Shown piece after piece: positions 35,060 to 48,089 of a DNA stretch of 64,000 nucleotides (position 1 is its first letter; each line of letters begins with the position of its first letter). Origin of the DNA: Rostratula benghalensis (lineage: Eukaryota > Chordata > Aves > Charadriiformes > Rostratulidae); assembly GCA_013399305.1 (NCBI GenBank), contig VXAI01000275.1, forward strand, positions 306,227 to 370,226. Reading direction: 5' to 3'. Both the position numbers and the translations under genes were made by a program. Under the pieces are notes generated by a model that worked only from the letters and a program-made list of their open reading frames with translations, did not search any database and was not told the DNA's origin.

Positions 35060-38000
35060 CCAGAGAGACCTCGGTATTGTTCCTGTCCCTTGCCGCAGGC
35101 TGTAGTTGACCTTGAGCCGGTCACTCCATGCCTGTGGCTCGCCGGCCTCCATTTATAAAGGTCATTGCCATGATGCAAGCACAACAGTGGCACTGGACCA
35201 TCCACAAATAGAGACAGCCTGTCATGCAGTGAGCAAGAGGGGAGAGACTTGGGGGAAAAAGGTAAATACAGTTTCTCTCCTGTCATTTGGAGTGGACACC
35301 GTTCTCCCAGGTACCAAACAGGTGAGCTTGCTCTTTTTATTTTTTTTTTTTCCCCACCACACTGTCAACACTTTGTCTCCCCGGGAGCCAAAATTGAATT
35401 TTGCAGGCAATCAGACCAGTTCTTTTGCTGTTAGAAAGCTGTGGCTTGCTCCATCCGTTTCACGCTTGGCATCTGAAAGCGTAGAGAAACTCATGACAGT
35501 GTGATTTCTCCCTCTAAAAATGGGGTTAACAGGTGAGGCTGCTTCCATCCTTCCCAAGAAAAAAAGGCTGTCTTTCCCTTGAAAGCCCTTTGTTGGTGCT
35601 AAATATTATTAAGCAGGCTTTTATCATCATAGTATCTTGATGCCTTTTCTGGCTGTGAGCCATATGCTTAGCCTACACTATCTCGTAGCATCACAGATCT
35701 ACAGGAAAATATTCCCCTCTTTCCCCATCCTCCCAATTCCTCTCTAACTACTAGCTGGCAATATTCAGTTACTTCAGGCTCCGGACATTTTGACCAGCTG
35801 ACTGTGGCTGATTTGTTTGGCTCTGTCCTCAGGAGAGAAGTGAATATGATTTAAATATCGCTTAATCTTTTTTTCTTTTCTCACTCATTAGAATTGAAGA
35901 TGGCTGTTGCAAAAGGAATCGCATCTTTTCGTTTGTATGAAGATGGCTGTCACAGGAGGAAGCGTATTTTTCTTTCATATTATACATAATTAGGTTATGG
36001 CCACCAGATGAAAAATACTTTGCTGGAGAATATACCTTTTCTTTTAAAAAAGTGAATCAGTGTTTACTTTCATAATAGTAAAATGCTTCTTGCTGAGATT
36101 CCCTTTTCAATTATTCCAATGAATTATTCATTCACAGGATTATTTGAATCATAATGTTGTATTATTCATTCACACGGTTAACTATTGCAAAATCATTTAA
36201 AAACAGCTTTTGTGAGGGATGGAAAAGCTCCTGAGGTTTGTAAGAGGAAAAAGGGCACGTCTACATTGACCTCATCCTGTACCAGGTTTAAATGAGCAAG
36301 CTTCAAACGGAGACAGCGTGGAGCTCCACCATGATTTGCAGGACAATTTTCCAGCCCATGCAGACATTTCATGCTGCCACAGCTCTGGTCTTCATGTTAC
36401 CTGAGCAAGCAACGTTGCAGACAGCTGAGGGGCCTCCATGCAAGCTGCAGTCCCACCCGGCCATGTCTACCTGCTTTGCTCACCTCCTACCACCGTCCAT
36501 CTCTGAGCAGGCACCCAGACTTCTATATACCACCTGTGCTTGCTTCTGAAAGCCCTTCAGAAGCCACCGTATTTCCTTCTGTGTACTTAAGCTGCACCTC
36601 AGGCTCAGTATTAAACCCATAAGCCTTTGCAACATGCGACTACACTCTTTTTAGCACACAGCCTGTTCCAAACTGATCTGCACCAGGCTGCCTGTGCAGC
36701 CACACCCCTCACTTCTATATTAAGAGGCAATGCCAGCTGCCACTGTTCAGCCTCCGTGCAGATCTCTCTCATCCTGAGATGCTACACAATTTGCAAAGCT
36801 GGAGAAGAATGGCAAGGGGGATCCAGAGATGTCAGAGAGGGGCAAGAGGAGAACCCCGAAGCAGCACTTCAAGAAAGACAGACGCCAGTACCATAACACT
36901 TCCTTGCAGAGTTGTTTGGCTGCTAGATCTGAAGCCAACGCCACAAGACTGGTGCTATCTAAAAGTGTCACTAAGCTTTTCTATGAGGTGCTGGCTGTGT
37001 TCATATCTCCAAGCTCAGGTATGGAATGTTCCTGTGGTTCAAGAGTTTAAGAAGACCACATCTTCCTTCAGGCTATATTGGTCATGAACTCCGAGATACA
37101 TAAAAACGCCTTTCATAGATGTATGGGAAGAACTGTCGCTGAGTCTAGCACAGGAGGACACCCATTTCTGGGCTCCCATCCTATTCTAGAAGCTGGAAGA
37201 ACATTGTCTCCCTGGAGCCTGGTCCTAACAGGTACCTGTCAATCTATGGCACAGCAGAGCATCTTTAACAAGCCAAAAAGTTCCTTGGATTTTCATTTGA
37301 CCTCTGATGTGGGTCAGCATTCTGGGTAATACTGTCACCTTTTGGATTCCCTTTAGCTCCCTTTTGCTGGAATCAATGTTCTCAGCACTGCAGATGCCAC
37401 AAAATTATGGATATGTAGCATTTTCTCAGGAAAGCCAAACTCAGAGACCCTCAAGGTAGAAATACCCCAAGCAGGTCTCTAGGTTTGCATCTAGCACATG
37501 CAGAACTTCTTATCCACTTCCTGGTTTTCTGCATTTGCCAGGTATTCCATTTTCTACGAACTTTCCAGTTCTGTCTTCCGTAGCTCCTGTGCTAATCCCC
37601 TCTGCCTTTTCACACATTCAGGTACTTTTTCCAGTTATGGAGGACTTCCTCTCTCTGACTCTACTAGTTTCTTCGGTTACATGCAGGCCAGTGGCTCCCC
37701 ATATCAAAGTCAGTACACTTTTCATACCCTTTTTGCAAAAAATCTTACTGGGACTGAACCCTGTCCAGTAAGCACTGAAGGTGGTGGCTGAATTCCTGAT
37801 TCACTAGAAGGAGACACTGGGCAACCAGGAGAATAGCTAGGGATGCTTTGCCAATGTGACCTTTTGTAATTCTCACCCATATCAAATGAAGAGTTCAGAA
37901 GAAAAACAAACAATCCTTTGTACGTGCCGTAATTTTAGTGAACTAGGGACCTCTGAAATATCTGAGGTAGAATTCACCTCCCAGGAGCCAAAATATTCCA

Positions 38001-38477
38001 CATGTAAAACAAATCCCAATGCTCTGAAAAACAGCAGTAGTCAGGGAAATTTTAAAAAAAATAGCTGGCAGAGCATCCACATTTGAAATGGGCATTTGCA
38101 TTTATACACAGTACCAATTACAGCCAACTTCATATCTCCTTACTTACTCAGAGTCATAAATCTATAAAGGAGAGTGCTAAAGAGGACAGAAAGCAGAATT
38201 AGGCTATGGTCTGAAGCTGTTAGCCGTGTCACTCAGAAACGTAAGTTCTCCTGTTGTGTTCTCTTACCAGAAACCAAGAACAAACCTATCTGTTTGTTAC
38301 AAACTTCCAGGTAACAGAGCAGCCAACTGATATGCTACCAAACATTAATGGCCAAATTCTTTGGTGCTTTCAGTCTCTTTATCCTACAGATAAAGGCATA
38401 GGTCTGAACTGTTACTCTTGTCATCTGGCAGAATGCTAGACACATTTATGATGGGAAATTCACTCTCAACAGGAGTA
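35060..38477. other. Non-coding stretch upstream of KCNA6
   Basis: Beyond the CpG island the sequence returns to average composition. It could hold non-coding 5' exons or enhancers of KCNA6, but I recognise none. It contains a diverged 43-bp tandem duplication (35,896-35,981) and two copies of ATTATTCATTCACA near 36,124 and 36,163. Open frames here are short and unrecognised. Confidence 0.45.
35896..35981. repeat. Diverged 43-bp tandem duplication
   Basis: Two adjacent copies begin GAAGATGGCTGT at 35,896 and 35,939. They stay alignable for the whole unit (AAGGAATCGCATCTTTTCGT against GAGGAAGCGTATTTTTCTTT). The divergence shows an old duplication about 1.7 kb upstream of the KCNA6 ATG. Confidence 0.75.
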
Positions 38478-38670
38478 AAAAAACTTTGTTACTTTCAGGG
38501 TGCCAGAGCACTGCTCAGAGAGGTTGTGGAGTCTCCTTCTCTGAAGACATTCAAAACCTGCCTGGATGTATTCCTGTCCAGCCAGCTGTAGGTGGACCTG
38601 CTCTGGCAGGGGAGTTGCAGTAGATACCTCCAAAGGTCCCTTCCAACCCCTACTATTCTGTGATTCTGTG
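38478..38670 (+). mobile_element. CR1 LINE, 5'-truncated 3' end
   Basis: A typical avian CR1 3' untranslated tail, starting at the ACTTTCAGGGTGCCAGAGCA block, running through GAGAGGTTGTGGAGTCTCC and AAAGGTCCCTTCCAACCCC, and ending in two ATTCTGTG-type units at 38,655-38,670. About 190 bases are present. The 5' truncation and the lack of a poly(A) tail are normal for CR1. Confidence 0.92.
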
Positions 38671-41600
38671 AAAGATACGTGACTCCACTGAATATGGGGA
38701 ATACTGGCTTTGGTATTCACATTACTCTGTAACAGGGAAGAAAATATTTGAGGACTTCTCAGTTTGTATAACTGCAAGTCTCAAAGCATCAGATGGCAAT
38801 AGGGTGAGTAGGGTTCAGGCATTTAACAATACCTTCTTCATGTATCCATCAAGCTGCTGTTTCACTATTGCCACAAAGAGCAGTGATAACACTTCCCAGT
38901 TTTCCAAGACAGAAGCAACTCTAACTGTTGCTTTGGTCAGAAAGCATCCATGCAGTACCATCACAGTTCTCTGAGCTGCTCTCTCCTTTCATTCTTCCAA
39001 ATGAAGATCTTTCCTTTCTCCATTAGTTACATCGTTGAAGCACAACCAGCAAACTCAGTGGATATTACTATATAGATAAGGCATCAACCATACCACAACC
39101 AATTCACATTCATGCACATACACTTATTCACATGTGCACACTTGAATGGACTCTCTGTATCATTAAGATTGCAGTTGTAATTTCATAACAAAACAGTGTA
39201 TAGTTTCAGGTGCTCTCAGCTCACAAAATACTATGCAGGCTGTCTCCATACTGTGCTTTGAATAGGATGCTCGTGCCATCATTAGCTGATGGAGGAAGAA
39301 TTACACTTTCATGATAAGCTGAAGATGACAGTCTCATTCACTGTATCACTCAGGGCTATTCCTGGAGCACAATCTTTTCTGTGCGTTGAATGAGGACAGG
39401 TTCTTGTACTGGCAAAAATATACCACTGTGTAACTAAAAACTGTGTCACAATATTGGAATAAAGGGAGAAGAGGAAGGGAAACCAGGTTGTACCAGAAAC
39501 ATTCATGTGAGCTTTTCCTAGCTTTCAAGTAAACCTCTGTAAACTTAAAATGCTTTTACTGTTGTATTTGCCTTGAGCTTTCAAAAGCCTAACACTGAAA
39601 ATAAAATCCCCAAAACTTTATCCTATAGATGAGTAACTTTTGAACCTCTTTTAAATGTTTTTAAACCTCTGTTTCCAAATCCCTTAAGTATTTTCCATGT
39701 AAGCCTGTTTTTTCTCAGATGTCTTCTAGGGAAAGAGACCCCCTAGAAGTATTCCAGGAACTTTAGGGCTCTATTTATCACAGGATGAAAAACGTGCTGG
39801 CCTTCCAGCTGGTCACAGTTTTTAGGCTCACAACACAACGTTATGCTGTGTGAGCAAATGAATGAGTGGGACAAAAGATAACAAGAGCATGCAGACCCAT
39901 TACCAGAAAAAAAGATGGAGGGTTTTGCAACTTTTGCAAAAGCAGCTTAGAATTGCTGAGGCATACAAACACTATGTCGAAATCCAGGTTCTGCAGTACC
40001 AGATGCAACTGCTCTGAGACGTCTGCCCACCCTTCAGGTGGACTTTGTCCTCTTTTGGTTCCATTCAACCTCTTTTAGTCCTGCACTCCATCATTCAATT
40101 TCCATCCCTGAATTTATTTCTACAATTCCTCAGCTGGTCCCAAATGCTTATCCTGCCATCATGTACTGTGCTTCCTGTCCATGTCAGCTGTTCCTGTTCC
40201 CATCTCCTATCATTTCCAAGCCCTTTCAATCCATTGTTCTTATCCTAACTCATTTCCCAAGCCCTTCTGCTCCTAATACTTTTATCTAAGTCTGGCTAAA
40301 TTCCCCAAATCCCAAGTATTTCTACAGAGCTCCCCTTCCATGCATTATTACCAAAATGACAAGCAATTCTTTAAAATCCATCTGTGGCATTTCGTATATC
40401 TGCATTTGTGTTCAAGTCATATTTACAGGTCTGCTAGTTCCTCCAAATGTATATACAAAATTATTGTAGCCCAGGTACAGAGATCCCTTACTAGGAGTTC
40501 TGGCTAAGACCAGATTGCTGGTGGCACCTCTGAGGCTTTATAGCTGGCAGGGTTTGCAATACAATTTTATGGTAGATTTGTGTTTGCATGTATCTAATGC
40601 AACGGAGTTTTGAGAGAACAGTATTGTACAAAACAACAACACTATCACATATTTATTATTGAGCTCATATTAACAAAGTGAGAATAGGTAGCTGTATGTT
40701 AGAAAATAGATATAAGTGACATTACCTTGTAAAGGATCCTGTAGCTTTCTCTGAACTCCTCTTGTTAATGATCCATCTCAGTGCCATGTACCCAATGTAA
40801 AGATACATGGAAGGAGAAAGCATCTGCTTCATTAAGGTAATGAATCAAGGCCCCTTTCAATGTGAAGGTGATAAAGGGGAAGCAAGAAGGACACACAGAG
40901 ACAAAGATCTGATAGATAAGGATAATGGAGGCAATGACAAAGACCAAAAATCTTTAGCCCCTAATTGATGGGTCATTAAGAAACTCTGGGCACAGCTTTG
41001 GAAATGGCCAGCCTGAGCTTTGCAACTGATATGAAGGGGAAAACAAGAGGAACAGGATGTTTTGTGATATTTGAGGGGGACCTGTGGGATCATGCAAAAT
41101 TTGTTGAGGAAAGTCTAGGGGAGAGTGAGAACAGAGAGTAGTGTTTATGTGGGTGGTATGTGAGCAGTTACTGATGGTGTGTAATAACTTGTCTGACATG
41201 GCCCTGCCCCTGATCATCACATTCTGTCCTGCCTTCTCATTACACAGTTCCTTCACTCTCTGCTCTGCAATCTTACTCCTTGCCCCATGTGTGTCAGTGT
41301 TGTAAGGATGAGGTGCCAGCAGCCTTCAGTCCTGAGCAGCTGGAGAGGTGGAAGGGAACTTATCAGCCTATAGCTGTTGTGAGTGTTATATGTGGGTGCT
41401 GCAGAAGGAAGACAGAGCCTTGTCTTGTGGCAGTCTGTGTCAGGATGTGTGTCTCTGGAGTACACACTCATCCTTGCTACTGGTTCAACCTGCAAATGGA
41501 AAAGGCAGCGGCCATGCCCATGGCCCAGGACAGAGACCACCAGGTCCCTGGGCACATGGGGCTGGGCTCCAGTGTCCAGGCAGGAGGAATCACTGAGTCC

Positions 41601-43740
41601 TGGAGCTCCTGGAGATGGCAGGCACCTATAGCATTCCTTAGCACCCATGTCTAGGAGCTTGGGGTGAGCCAGTGGAAGCTCCTCTGAGGGCATCTCTATA
41701 GATGCATGCATGTGCAGCCTGTTTAAACACTATTTAAAAATACACACACCAGAAACAACGCCCAGATAAAACTGTAGAAGCTTGTTACATTTAAATAGTT
41801 ACTTGTTATAACAGATTGATAGATGTTGCCTGTATTGCAACATCACTTCCTTTATTTTATGCCACCACTGCATACTACTATTAAGATGTAATGGTAAAGA
41901 AAGATTTTAGTGATATTTGTATAGCTCTGATGTGAAAGGAACTCACTATCCCCAAGGTTAACCCCCATCCTGTGTCGTCCATCCCCCTCCCCACACACAC
42001 ACACAGAACAAAGTTCTTTGCCACATCATGACTCCAAAAAACTCATTTGTCCCCCAACCAGTTTGTCTGTCTCTCCACATCCTACTGACTGATAATCCTT
42101 CTGTACATGTAAATACTATGTGTCTCAGCCCCACATCTGCCCTGACCTGTGAGGCATCTTCACTACCCTGTGTTTAAGTCTTTGTAAAGATCATCTTTCC
42201 TTTTTTCTCACTAGGCATTGCTAGGATGAGTGTAGGCATTGAACTGACCAGTTGCACACAAGAGGGAAAGGATAAGGGTGCTCCCTGGAGCTACACAGTT
42301 CTTTTTCCTTGCTCTCTCTGTACATTCCAATCCCACCTGACAAGGGGAGGGAAAGAATTTGGCCTTTCTCTAACTTGTAACTGCCCTTCACAGGGATTTC
42401 TGTTCATCCATGGAATGGAAATGATGAAACTTCCAGAGCTTACCTGGGCAAAAAGGGATCATGTCACTACCTGTGAGACCTAAGATGATAGTACTTCATT
42501 CCCTCTCTCATCTCAGGCTGCCTCTCCCTTCACCCCACTCTGTGCACTTCCACACCTAATACACACCTTCCCACTTCCCCAGTGTCCTGCCCGTGGGCAT
42601 GGAGAGCACTGGAGAAACAATTCTCAGGCCTGCCACTTGGTATCCCATCCATCCTCCATGGACAGGGGCAACAAGGTCTTGGTTAGCCAGTACAGCTCCT
42701 TTCACTGACATGGAAACATCTGTTCTTCTCAGTGGAAGGAAGTCTTCAGGGATTTTGGTAGTAAATCTCTAAGAAGTCTCTAAGGAAATCCATCTCAAGG
42801 AATATATTTGAGCAAATTTCCTCAAGGATGGCAAAAACGCACATGATGACATTAGAACGGCCTCCCTACCAATTTTCCCATCTCTGCTCAAAAAATAGTA
42901 GAGCTTTGCAGCAAAATCAGTGTAATAATTTTTGTCAGGCAAAGCAAAACATTTTCTACCAGCTTTGTTTCAGAGGAAGCCAAATAATTCTTTTTTCCTT
43001 TATTTTTTTTAGAAGAAACTTTCCAAATAAAAACAAATGAGCCAATTAGCCCCAAGGTAGAAAACCAATGAAAAAAATGCTATTTGAACAGCCTTAAGAT
43101 CAGCAAGAAACCCTCTAGCTAGAGCGGAGAGGGCTTTTTGAGACTCTTCTAAGATAACAGTAGTATGATCATGGTGCTTATTGACAATATTTTAGGACTT
43201 TTTTTCATATATTTTTGACTATAGACCAAACAGAAACTAAATGCAATTAAAAGCCAACAGAGGAACCCGACATACAAAGAAAAGTACACAGACTAATTCC
43301 ATTCACACAATCCTCCAATCTTAATTGCTATAAAGAATAGAAATATCTTCCCCACCTCTTGGCCACCAGAACAATAAGTTGATCTTTGAATGTGAAGCAA
43401 TAAGAAACAGATGTGAACATCAGCCTTATAACATGAGCTGTCTCTTCCCCTGGATGAAAACTGCTGAAAATCAGTGGGATGTTGCAGAGAAGCTGAATAA
43501 AACCCAGAAGAACCCCTGATAAGGTGAAAATTAAATATCTGGTAGGAATGGCACATACAAAATAATCTCCATTTGCTCCTGGGATTCCTGGAAACAGCTG
43601 GAGAACCACCAACTTTCAATCCGAAATAGATTTTAGGTCAAAAGGAGTGGCTCCATAAGAAAACAGGCAGAAAAAAAAGAAGGCTAATAGATAAATGATC
43701 CCATTGAGCAATGATCCCATTGAGACAGGGGTTGTAGGAC
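38671..43740. other. Non-coding stretch, no gene recognised
   Basis: Mostly AT-rich. A GC-richer segment at about 41,250-41,710 is open on both strands (124 codons plus, 152 codons minus, in the same codon register) but matches nothing I know. A short CA run lies at about 41,992-42,004 and a pyrimidine-rich patch at about 40,070-40,290. No named repeat was recognised. Confidence 0.45.
43694..43724. repeat. 16-bp tandem duplication
   Basis: AATGATCCCATTGAG occurs at 43,694-43,708 and 43,710-43,724. The perfect identity suggests a recent slippage event just left of a CR1 fragment. Confidence 0.9.
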
Positions 43741-44325
43741 AAAGGTCAAGAATAAGACTGAGGTATTAATTGCTTTTTCTTTGCATTAGTTGTTACCAGC
43801 AAAGTTTGACCTTATGCCTCTGAGGACACTGAAGCTAATAGCAGAATCTGAGTGAATTATTACCCACAGCAGGGAGAGATGGAGTTAGGGAGCTCTTAAG
43901 CTAACTGGACACACACAAATATGGGATCTGTCACAATGCTCTTTATGGTGGTGATGGAGCCTGCCAATGTCATTCAGAGACCAGTTTCTGTCATCTTTAA
44001 AGGTCATGGTGACCAGGGAGAGGTTCTTGTTGTCTGAAAGGCAAATACAAGCCCCATTTTCAAGAAAGGGGATTCAAGTAGCTGCAGGCTAGTCTGCCTC
44101 ACTGCCATCCCTGGGAAGGTTAGAGAGCAAATCTTGCTTTAAGCCGTTTCCAGCCAGATGAAAGATGAGAAGGTGATTGGGAGAAGTCAGAATGAATTTG
44201 GCCAGAATTTATCAAAGGCAAATCACGTCTGACAAACTTTATTCCCTTTTATCATTAAAAGACTGGTTCACTGGAAGAGGAAAAAGCAGTGGATGTTGCC
44301 TACTTTCTTTTATCAACAATACAGT
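43740..44325 (+). mobile_element. CR1 LINE fossil, ORF2 reverse-transcriptase segment
   Basis: A decayed copy of the CR1 ORF2 segment leading into the reverse-transcriptase fingers and palm. Recognisable blocks are TGCCAATGTCATTCAGAGACC (about 43,962), CATCTTTAAAGGTCATGGTG (about 43,992), CTAGTCTGCCTCACTGCCAT and CCTGGGAAGG (about 44,090-44,118), and GCAGTGGATGTTGCCTACTT (about 44,286), which encodes the AVDVVYLDF-type motif before the catalytic region. Frameshifts and deletions abolish coding, and the fragment stops abruptly near 44,325. It has no 3' tail, so it is either internally truncated or separated from its 3' end. Confidence 0.85.
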
Positions 44326-47300
44326 GTTCCTTCATGCTTAAATGTGCATTGTGTAGAAACGATGCTGCTACGCTTTCCTCACAGTATATACCAGCACAGT
44401 AGTACAAATAAATGAATCCTGAAAAATGTACTAAACAGCCATCAAAATAGAGAGCTGTACTGCAGATCTTTCTGATGGGTGTCATCCAGTTTTAGGATTT
44501 TTCAAGATTTGGAGCTTGGCAGATTCACTTTAAGCATTAGATGCACTTTAAAGTATCTGGGAAGCAGATCTGGAATATCTTTATTATAAAATTTCCTAGA
44601 GAGTAGGTAAGAAATTCTAAGGAAAGGATATATTTTCCATGTTCCACCTTCTTCTTGCAGAGCACGTCTACAGCACTGATATCTAGATAACTGGATTGTG
44701 ATCAACATGAGACATTCAGGAAAGGCTCCTCAAAAGGGGAGGAAAAGATTCAGGATCAGCAAGAACAAAGGAAAAAAAGTGATCTCTCCTAGCCCTGGTG
44801 TCAAAATATAGATATGCATTTTGGCACCTAACACCAAATTAAACCAAATATTTGAGCTCTGTGCACAGCACAAAGCAATGAATCACACTCTTTCCATGAC
44901 ATCTCTCCTATTAGAGCTGTCCTAACCACTTATATCCAACAGTTTCCTAATGGCTGCCAAACCAAGCTTCAGCTCTTGTGTGGAGGAATAACAACAGCAT
45001 CACTGTTTAAAAAAAAAAAAAAGAACTTGAATAGGCAAAAGCTGCCTGCAAAATAAACCAGAGACCTTTCTGAATCACCCTTCAGAGTTTAATGAGATAT
45101 ACATGCAGTTAACCTTGTATATCCTTGCTGGGTCACAGCTTGCTGTGAAGATGTCAACACCCAAAGGATTATGATTGTAACTAACAAATATTACGCAATC
45201 TTGTACTCATGAGAAGCCTTATATAGTAACTTAGGTACTGTTCTAGGGACAGGCACGTGAGCAACTTTCCTAGGCTGTTTGAATCTCGCTAACCTATTTG
45301 GGATCACTCAGAGGGAGCTCAGCATGTCAGTGTCCATGGAGCTAGGCTCTAACTCTTGTCTTGCTGTTCCAGCACAGAAGATGTGTCCATAAAGGTGTCA
45401 AACAAAATTCCATAATTATAAAGTTGATGCTTGCTCCTTTAGAAGACAGGGGAAAGAAAAAGAAAAGAGGGAGAACAACCTCTGAACAGATTTTAATTTT
45501 TTACTCTAATAACCAGAACTATAAAAGTATTTTTCCTCTCAAAGTATCGAACATCTTTTTAATAACGTAATGAAGAGGCTGTGGTTAAATAATGCAGTTC
45601 TTTTGCCCCAGTTCTGATACTTTTTTTATAGTGTTCATCCAAGTCACTAAAAGGAATTAATATTTTATTGCTTTCTATGAAAAATGCATATGCCTCTCCC
45701 ATAGCTTTTCAGCAAGGTTTCAAACTATACTCACTGCAGTTCAGAACAGGATTTCTTTCTGATTTTGCTCTCACTGGAGTCAATTAGCCCCTGTGGAAGA
45801 ATTCCTAAATTATTTGCTAAAGAATTAAAAGGAGCCTTATATTTGTCATGGTACCAGGTTTTGAAATTACACAATTAAGCTACTCTCATGTTTTAGTTTC
45901 ATAGCCCTGAAAAAATGGACGTTTCAATTTCTGCTTTTATACATCGTCATATATTGATATATAGTAGAAGTCTGGATTGAGTAGCCCCTGATTTTTAGGA
46001 AGGGGGCTTTCTTTGCAAAAATATACTCACCTAAACCTTTTCTGTTATATCCTGTCTGTGCAATAGGCCAGACAAACCCTGACAACCAAGTATTTGCAAA
46101 CAAGACTTCCTCAGATTAATATTGTCAATTAAAGAAACATAACTGAACTGACAGGTCTATATAATCAAAACTATTGTCAAAATCTTGACGTTGGATGAAA
46201 AATAAACAACCTCACTTGATTATATGAAGAGCTTAAACAGCCAGATTAATTGCCAGACATCTAAAAATAAAGGAAGTATTCCAGGCTTTTAAAAACAAAC
46301 AAATGCCCTGTCATTTCCAGTAGTTTCTCAGGAGCAGATTCTCTAGAATTTTTCCCAAGGGAACCATTTCACATAACGATAGTGATCCTAATCCTGAAGT
46401 TTTGCACGAAGTTGAAGTTGAGAAGCTCCCCTTTAGACTTTTTTGCAAAAATAGCACCTAGTGTGAGGAATGGTTTGACTAAATGATTTGTAAATGTGGA
46501 ATTCTGGACTTTAGATCTTTTGTGGAGATGTTGCTATTAATATTTAAGAATAATAAAAAAAAAACCCTGTAGATTAACTCAGGACAGAAATAGAATTAAC
46601 TGCATTTCATTTTGTAAGACATTTTGAGCTGTCATCAGAGCCAGCTATTGGAATGGAGCCTTAAGGAACCAATCTATTTTTGTGAGCCCAAAGTGGCAAA
46701 TAATTCTGCAAAGAAAGATGATCAGGTGTTTGCAATACCTGTTGCCCAGGCTGTAGGAACCACTGCATCTCAGTAAAATACTTGGAGTGTGCTTCCCAAA
46801 CAATGTACAGCAAGGTTAAGCAAGAGAAAGATTTCCCAAGTGTTCTGAGGAGGGCTTTTGCACAGATTTGTTTTTCTATGGCCAACCAGTGCTCTGTATC
46901 AAGCAGGAGTACCCACACCCCAAGTGAATGTTGTAAGGATCAGACTGGTTTCCACTCCAGTGGGCCTCCTTGGAAGATATTTCTGCAAGGTAATGCAAGT
47001 ACACGTTCTGAAAGAGGAATCTTCCTTTTCCAGTCTTCTTGACATCTTTTATGGGCAACACTGACCTGAGATTCATTCCTCTGCTATTAGAAGGACATCA
47101 GTGCTACTGAAAACCTATTAAATGCATTTGCTTCTAGCATTCGTTCAATTACCACATAAACCTATCCAGTTTATACTGATAGATTCAGAGATATCTGCAG
47201 CCATGCTATATACTGCTATGACAAGATGCCTTATCTGCTCTTTATTCTGAGTTATGTGGAAAATTGCAGATGGATCTAGCTGAGGCAGAACACTGTAGCG

Positions 47301-47840
47301 ATAAAGCAATATCAAGCTGCACAGATTACTCCTGCTTCATGTCAGATGAATTCACCTGACCTCTTACACGCCCCCAAACGATAACCTGAAGGAACACTAT
47401 GTGCCTGTCTTCCATTTTTTCTGTTCTCTGCATCAGAAATACAAGGGTGGAAATGTTAACTAAATAGATGCCTGTTGTTAAGGGGTTCAGTGTCTTACCT
47501 ATGCATTTTTTTCTTCCCGCATTTTCCCTGGCTGCTTCTAAGGAGAAAGAGAATTTGACAGTAGTTCTTTATAGGAAACATAAGACTGAAGAACAAATCC
47601 CTTTGTCTTTCTACTTCTCCCCTTTCCCAGTGCCTGGCTGCCAGAGACGCTGCTGAGTGGGTCAGGCAGGGAGGTTGTTGCTCTGTATTTCCACTTGAGA
47701 AGTGCTCCTGAGTTTCACTGTTCCTCTGAAGCTGTAACCTTGTGGCAGACAACCAAGGATTCCTCCATCCAGTTATCCCAAGGGGAGAGAGAGGGAAATA
47801 AAGTCATTCTCCCCATAAAATCTCAATGCCTGGCAACATG
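44326..47840. other. Non-coding stretch, no gene recognised
   Basis: AT-rich sequence with an A-run near 45,009-45,021. Open frames are below 90 codons and look like chance. No mobile element or conserved exon could be named. Confidence 0.45.
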
Positions 47841-48089
47841 CATTTTAAATTAGAAGAGGGGAGATTTAGGTTAGATACTAGAAAGAAATTCTTTACTGTG
47901 AGGGCGCTGAGACACTGGAACAGGTTGCCAAGGGAAGTTGTGGAATCTCCATCCCTGGAAGTGTTTAAGGCCAGGCTGGATGGGGCTTTGAGCAACCTAC
48001 TCTAGTGGGAGGTGTTCCTGCCCATGGCAGGGTGGGGGTTGGAACTCAATGATCTTCCAGCTCTAGCCATTCTGTGATTCTGTGATTCC
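47841..48089 (+). mobile_element. CR1 LINE, 5'-truncated 3' end
   Basis: The best preserved CR1 tail in the window. It holds AGAAAGAAATTCTTTACTGT, GGAACAGGTTGCC, ATCCCTGGAAGTGTTTAAGG, GGGCTTTGAGCAACCT and GGGTTGGAACTCAATGATCT in order, then two to three ATTCTGTG units to 48,089. Low divergence compared with the other copies suggests it is among the youngest here. It is 5'-truncated within the 3' UTR. Confidence 0.95.

Larger units (their letters stand above)
33440..35060. promoter_or_regulatory. CpG island over KCNA6 5' coding half and upstream leader
   Basis: Base composition changes abruptly here from AT-rich surroundings to very GC- and CpG-rich sequence, covering roughly the first half of the KCNA6 coding region and about 900 bases upstream of its ATG. 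CpG islands of this kind usually mark vertebrate promoters, so the KCNA6 start of transcription probably lies within it. I cannot place the start site or any 5' untranslated exon from sequence alone. The boundaries are by eye. Confidence 0.75.

Noticed and set aside
32786..35158. A 790-codon open frame on the plus strand across KCNA6 and its leader
   Set aside because: It is in exact codon register with KCNA6 on the opposite strand. It stays open because the GC-rich gene avoids TTA, CTA and TCA codons, whose complements are stops. Its composition is low-complexity (acidic, Ala/Arg and Thr/His runs) with no family resemblance.
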